Assembly: GCA_963576785.1 (NCBI GenBank)
Contig: OY756145.1
Span: forward strand, 2,170,001 to 2,234,000
Reading direction: 5' to 3'
From: Chlorophyllum brunneum
Lineage: Eukaryota; Basidiomycota; Agaricomycetes; Agaricales; Agaricaceae
Length of the DNA stretch: 64,000 nt
The position numbers and the translations under genes were made by a program. The stretch's first letter is position 1. Each line of letters opens with the position of its first letter. Positions 59,501-64,000 of the stretch are shown one piece after another. A model generated the notes under the pieces. The model had not been told where the DNA came from, did not search any database, and saw only the letters and a program-made list of their open reading frames with translations.

Positions 59501-62476
59501 AGCAATCACCCTCAGCTTTACTGTCTCATAGTTCGATAACGGGAGTCTACTCACGCTTGTCGCTTAACCTCCTTTTTCGGTAAAGTCTTCATAAACTCTA
59601 GCGACACTAAATCGTGCCACTCCCACTTTCCAGGCGCACCCTTCCCCATAGCAGCCTGGAACGTCTTCAGCTGCGCAAAGCTATGCAAACTCTTGATCGT
59701 CACAATCGCTTCCCTCAAGAAGCCCGCATCTGGATTCTCTTCCTCCGTCTTCTCGAGGATAGCATCAAGTAACACAGGATATTTCTGTAAATGGTCTGAA
59801 GGTCTATTGAGGAAATGCTTGAGATCCAAGCGAATGGGTTCGCCTTGTCGTCCCGTTTTTCTTGTGCAGTCCTATATTACATGTAGCTCGAGTGCTCTGC
59901 GCTGTCAGGGAAGGCCATACCTCAAGGAAAACTTTGAAAGTTCCATTATTCTCCAGCTCATCCTTCAACCTCTTCTCCGCTACCATATGATGCCCAATAT
60001 AGGTCGGATATGCCAACCTAAACTCCACCGCTGCGTTCAAAAAGATATCGCCAATCCTCTGAATAATCGGTCCCTCCTCCCTCTGTCGAACATACAGAAC
60101 CTCCAGCAACCTACGATTGCATTCTCTTAAATCGAGTATATTCCCAAAGACGTCGTCGATAAATTCTTCTAACTGATTTTCGGGCAGTACGGGAGCTTTC
60201 GCGGAACGTAGTGGTTTGATGAACACGGATTCGACAACATCAAGGTCTGATATGTACTGTTCCTCTTTGCCGATGAGCTGGTGAATGATTCTGTAAAAGG
60301 TTTGAGTAACCTGAAGTCATGTTACAACGACCGACTCACGATTGACGACCGATTTCATTCGCCGGTAATGCACTGAGCACTTGTTCATCAATACCTTTTG
60401 TCCACGACTCCTTCTCCTCGATAAGCGGTTCCACTACGGTCGAAACAGCACTGAAACCGGACTTTGTTTCATGTTCCTGAACAAAACTTCAGCCTCAGGA
60501 CTCGACCATCAAAAACGTACACTTACCCGTTTAGGGCACGAATACGCATAACACGGTGGACCTTCGGGTCCACTATCGGCACAACTCGGTGAATAACAAC
60601 GCGTAAGCATCGTCACCACACCCGTTGGCAATTCCTCTTTTTCGAATATAGCGTCAGATCCACCCTCTTGTTCATCATAGAACATGAACACGTCTTCAAC
60701 TCCATCCTGAAGAATACGACCTCCCCACTCCACTTCGAAGAAAAAGAGCTGGTTTTGAAGGCTACGCGCGACCTGCAACGCGACACGTCTGTCGTTCGTC
60801 GACATCCCATAGTTGATAGCCAAGTCACGTTGGATCAGAGTCTGAATAGTGGACTGCGCAAGAGAACAAATCGGTATCACGAAATTGAAGATTGAAAGGC
60901 GTGATTGATACTCACCACAATATCCTTGCCTGTAAACGCACGTTGATATGGGATGCTCCCTTTGACGTGAATCCCTCTCGGAATCTTATCCCGTAGCTGA
61001 ACAGCGATATGCGAGAGGAGGAAATAATTGATAAACCGATTCTCGTCTTCTTCATCACCTTCCCAGTAGTCCTCCCCCTCATCCTGCACATCCAGGGGTT
61101 CTTGGTTCTCGAAGTCTGCTAATGTACGCAAGACGTCACTTGGACGACGTATCATGTCAGTAGGTCGGACCATTTCAACGTCATCGTAAATTCTGTCCTG
61201 GATCGGAGATGCAACGAAGCCGCTGTCGTCGCCCTGGCCGACGGTAGGCATATTCATGCTTGAAGCCGCATACGTGGAGGACCCTCCCACACTCAAATTG
61301 CTGTTGCTTGTATTTGCGACAGCAGCATTGCTGTAGTACGCCAGCTGGGAGGAACTAGAGGTACTCCGGGCCAAGCGCGAGTCGCCATCTAGGACGGTAA
61401 TGAGTTAAAATGATAGGATATATCCGATAGACTTACAAGGGGTCAGCGAGTCAGACCTGCCAGGCGTACCGCCCCGAACAGTCTCAGGCTGGGGCATCAT
61501 ATATTCTCTGCTTGGAGATTTGTGCACACTCCGTGACACTGCAAGTGACTGTGAAGGACTGTGATTGTACGAAGAGAACTGCTGCTGAACTGCCGGCTGT
61601 GACTGGCTATAGTGGTGACCATTGTTGATGGTCCTTCTTTCGTCGACGTTGTAAACATTGACTTGGGGAGAGTGAGGGGTGCTTCCCGGGTCCTGAGACC
61701 CTCGTGACGTAGTGGGTGAGTAGCCAGAGCTGTATCCACCATTTTCAGTACCGTAGGGAACCTTTTCAGGAGGATAGGAGACATTGACACTGGATGAACT
61801 TGGGTAAGCTGGGAGGACATGGTGAGAAGCTGATGGACGGGGATCGGAAGGCAATCCCGGTAGCGGCGGACGACCATATTGAGGTGGTCCAGTAGCTTGA
61901 CCGGGAGTAGTTGGAAGGCGACGACTACTTGTCGAAGAGACTGCAGCCTTTTTGCGCAGATCGTTGGAGCTCGAGGATCGGATTGATGCATACGAATCGG
62001 TACTATAATGACTCGGGCGCGCCGTGGGATCGAAATAGGGCTCTGGTTCTGGCATGGAGTATGGTGTAGTTGGGGAGTTAGTAGCTGAGGAGTTTCCAGG
62101 TGTGGGAGGGAGCCTTCTCACTGCACCAGGACGAGAGAAGTTAGGATGGCTGGTGGTGGGAGACGGATCTATGGTGGTATAAGTTTGAAAATCAGGCGAT
62201 GGTAAATGATGACATACAGTTGTTTGGGCTGGTAGACGATGTAGAGGTGATCGCAGTGGGGGTGTAATGAGAATTACTGGCGTTTATGTCCGCGTTTCCA
62301 TTGGCATTGCTAGGTGCATCGCCATACACGCGATAAATTTGGTCGAGGTCCTGGCCATCTTTCAGGGTGAGTGATGGGCCGTCCACGTCAAAGCCAGCGA
62401 GAACATCGTTGTAGAGTTGCTGGAGATCTGCATCTACGGGCGAACGCGAGCGTGTTGCGGCGGGCGCTGGTGGCAT
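56543..62476 (-). CDS. Rho guanine nucleotide exchange factor with DEP, two tandem DH domains, PH and CNH
   Basis: There are 18 exons: 62476-62218, 62168-61437, 61388-60916, 60853-60527, 60476-60340, 60290-59921, 59871-59555, 59496-59433, 59379-59074, 59020-58751, 58692-58569, 58519-58040, 57986-57909, 57858-57773, 57724-57566, 57517-57291, 57229-57111, 57054-56543. They give 1,679 residues. A disordered Ser/Pro-rich N-terminus (about 430 residues) precedes DEP (GSIPYQRAFTGKDIV, YGMSTNDRRVALQVARSLQN). DH-like unit 1 reads IIHQLIGKEEQYISDLDVVE, ENQLEEFIDDVFGNILDLRE, RLDLKHFLNRPSDHLQKYPV. DH unit 2 reads VIFELIKGEMAYVKDLENIK, RNRLEQFIGDVFHNYWDIYE, RLDMKNFINRPIPRLLRYEL. PH follows (LVHSGKLLRQPDGGLEWSGW), then citron homology CNH to the C-terminus (TQCAMLEEFGIFLVLADKSL, SRFIEVRHVDTGRLAQIIPG). 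Family members (Rom2, Rgf1) activate Rho1 for cell-wall glucan synthesis and cortical actin. The intron at 57859-57908 is GC-AG. Confidence 0.9.
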
Positions 62477-63093
62477 GATTGGTGCGGGGAAATCTCAGAC
62501 CCAGCTGAGCGTTCAGAAGGAATTGGGGGTGAGAAACTGATGTAGAGATGATATATCAGAGAGTCGTGCTGAGAAGAGGGTCGTGGGGAGAGGAAGAGAG
62601 GGAGGACGGAGGTGGACTGGAAGCGATAGAGTGTTTAGATCATATGCCTACCCAATATGGTCACCCCAACACCCACCGTCCACAACAGCCAAAGAAAAAA
62701 TATATCGGCCCCTGCTGTGATTATCTGTCGTTCCAACATCCACAGAGACCCCGTCTCTGCCTGCTAGGCATACAGTGCCACACGCGAATCCGGGTTTCGT
62801 ATTTATTTTCTGCCAGGTGCAAATACACGGCGATCACAAACGGGATCGTCGGCGCACAGGCTTGCCCGCTCCGGATGTTCCACCGCAAATATAGTGCCCA
62901 ATCGTCAAGAACAGTCATCACCACCACACCGCTTGATAGATGCCTTTCGTTATGCCGACAAGAACTATCTTCCCTCACCACAGCCAAGTTCCAAAGCCAG
63001 TGTGATTGCCGCACCAGAAAAAGGACGAGATAACGTGACCGCACCGCCGTCCATTCCAACTTTCTCCTTCTCCAATCATACTAAACAGCGATA
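62477..63093. promoter_or_regulatory. Divergent intergenic region (RhoGEF / UBX protein)
   Basis: About 0.6 kb lies between two opposite start codons. No exon is supported. It presumably contains both promoters, but no specific motif was identified. Confidence 0.45.
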
Positions 63094-64000
63094 ATGCCAT
63101 CCGACAAGGAAACCCTCCTCGGTATGGGCTTTGATCCAGCCCGAGTCGAATGTCTGCTCCTTTTATGCTCGCATCTCTCTGGCCACTGACCAGACACGCG
63201 TTAATGTAGGGGCTGTCAAGGCTACCGGGGGGAGAGGTCTCCAGCCTGCAATGGACCACATTTTTGAAAACGAAGGGAAACCTGTCCCGGACTTGGCTAG
63301 TGTCTCTTCCGCAGGCAGCAGCGCACCTCGTCAACAACCAATGGACGAGGACGATGCAGACGATCTCGAAGCTCTCCGAGATCTAGGAGTCCAGGGTGCA
63401 GCAGCAGCAGTGGCAGCTAACGCCACTGAAGCCGAAGCCAAGGCATGTGCAATCACAACCCACATATATACGTACAATGATCAACCAGCGCACCCTACCA
63501 CCTCGACAGAGCATCAAATGCTCTGAATGTGGTAAGATATTCAAAAATACCGCTCTGGCAAACTTCCACGCAGAGAAAAGCGGGCACGATCAATTCGAAG
63601 AGTCTACAGAAGAGGTCAGCGCATACGCCATCAAAGGGCCATGCGCCACAGCTCATCCCGAGCAACTCAGATCAAACCATTAACCGAAGAAGAGAAAAAC
63701 CAGAAACTCGCTGAGCTCCGAGAAAAAATGGCTGCAAAACGTGCCGCCAAGGCCGTAGAAGAAGCCGCGGAAGCCAAGGCCAACGAATCCATTCGGCGGA
63801 AAGCTGGCAAAGTCAGTATCCACAACTCCAGGACCCCACCCTCCTCGCTTATAGATGAATGGTTAGGACATGAATCAACTCAGAGAAGAACTCAAGCTCA
63901 AAGAAGTGCAGAAAGAGGTGGAAGCAAAGAAACGAGGTACTTGACTTTCCAGACACTCTTAACCCACCCCAATTGACATCCGTCCCACCACCCAGAAAAA
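63094..64000 (+). CDS. UBA and UBX-family protein with C2H2 finger, UBXN1/SAKS1-like (3' end outside window)
   Basis: Exons 63094-63151, 63210-63442, 63510-63614, 63671-63811, 63867-63936 and the first bases of another from about 63996. The N-terminal UBA-type segment reads KETLLGMGFDPARVEWAVKA, then TGGRGLQPAMDHIFENEG. An acidic linker (PMDEDDADDLEALRDLG) leads to a C2H2-like finger, IKCSECGKIFKNTALANFHA with HAEKSGHDQFEEST. The long basic-acidic helix typical of this family begins KPLTEEEKNQKLAELREKMA and continues MNQLREELKLKEVQKEVEAK. The UBX domain itself would lie beyond the right edge. These proteins bind ubiquitin through UBA and Cdc48/p97 through UBX in protein quality control. The second intron (63443-63509) has a GC donor. 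The call rests on the visible order UBA, finger and helix. Confidence 0.85.

Overview
The window is nuclear DNA of an intron-dense filamentous basidiomycete, most likely an Agaricomycete. The evidence is the run of eukaryotic single-copy genes split by many short introns (mostly 45-60 nt, GT-AG, a few GC-AG), microexons down to 7 nt, very short gene spacing, a tRNA-Asn with an intron, and basidiomycete-style architectures such as a DEP-DH-DH-PH-CNH RhoGEF and a multi-pass hybrid histidine kinase. I rebuilt the gene models by hand from splice sites and frame continuity. Every multi-exon model except the two truncated at the window edges adds up to a whole number of codons.

Left part (1-13.1 kb): 3' part of a METTL2/TRM140-type tRNA m3C methyltransferase (+); an intact 23-exon amino acid permease (-) that looks like a pseudogene until its tiny exons are found; GPATCH1-like G-patch protein (+); MAK11 WD40 ribosome-biogenesis factor (-); and mitochondrial GatA amidotransferase (+), which starts 102 bp from the MAK11 start.

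Centre (15-45 kb): a very large repeat-rich RXT3-like histone deacetylase subunit (+); ALG5 (-); a YRB2/RanBP3-like Ran-binding protein (-); a hybrid histidine kinase with about six membrane segments (-); a SNT2-like BAH/PHD/SANT/GATA/ePHD chromatin reader (+); a USP8/Doa4-type deubiquitinase with dimerisation and rhodanese domains (-); and an ADIP-domain (SSX2IP/Msd1-like) coiled-coil protein (+).

Right part (44.8-64 kb): FAD-dependent aromatic hydroxylase (-), POLD4 (-), tRNA-Ile(AAT), an unrecognised 625-residue protein (-), a ZNF511-like zinc-finger protein (-), tRNA-Asn(GTT) with an intron, KHDC4-like KH protein (+), GFA-family zinc protein (-), the tandem-DH Rho1 GEF (-), and the 5' part of a UBA/C2H2/UBX protein (+).

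The genes are mostly housekeeping and do not form a biosynthetic cluster. I saw no transposon, virus, CRISPR or defence system. The points most worth a second look are the tandem DH domains of the RhoGEF, the microexon-rich permease, four GC-AG introns, an apparently damaged splice site inside the histidine kinase H-box, and four gene-free spacers of about 0.8-1.9 kb, three of them about 1.5-1.9 kb.
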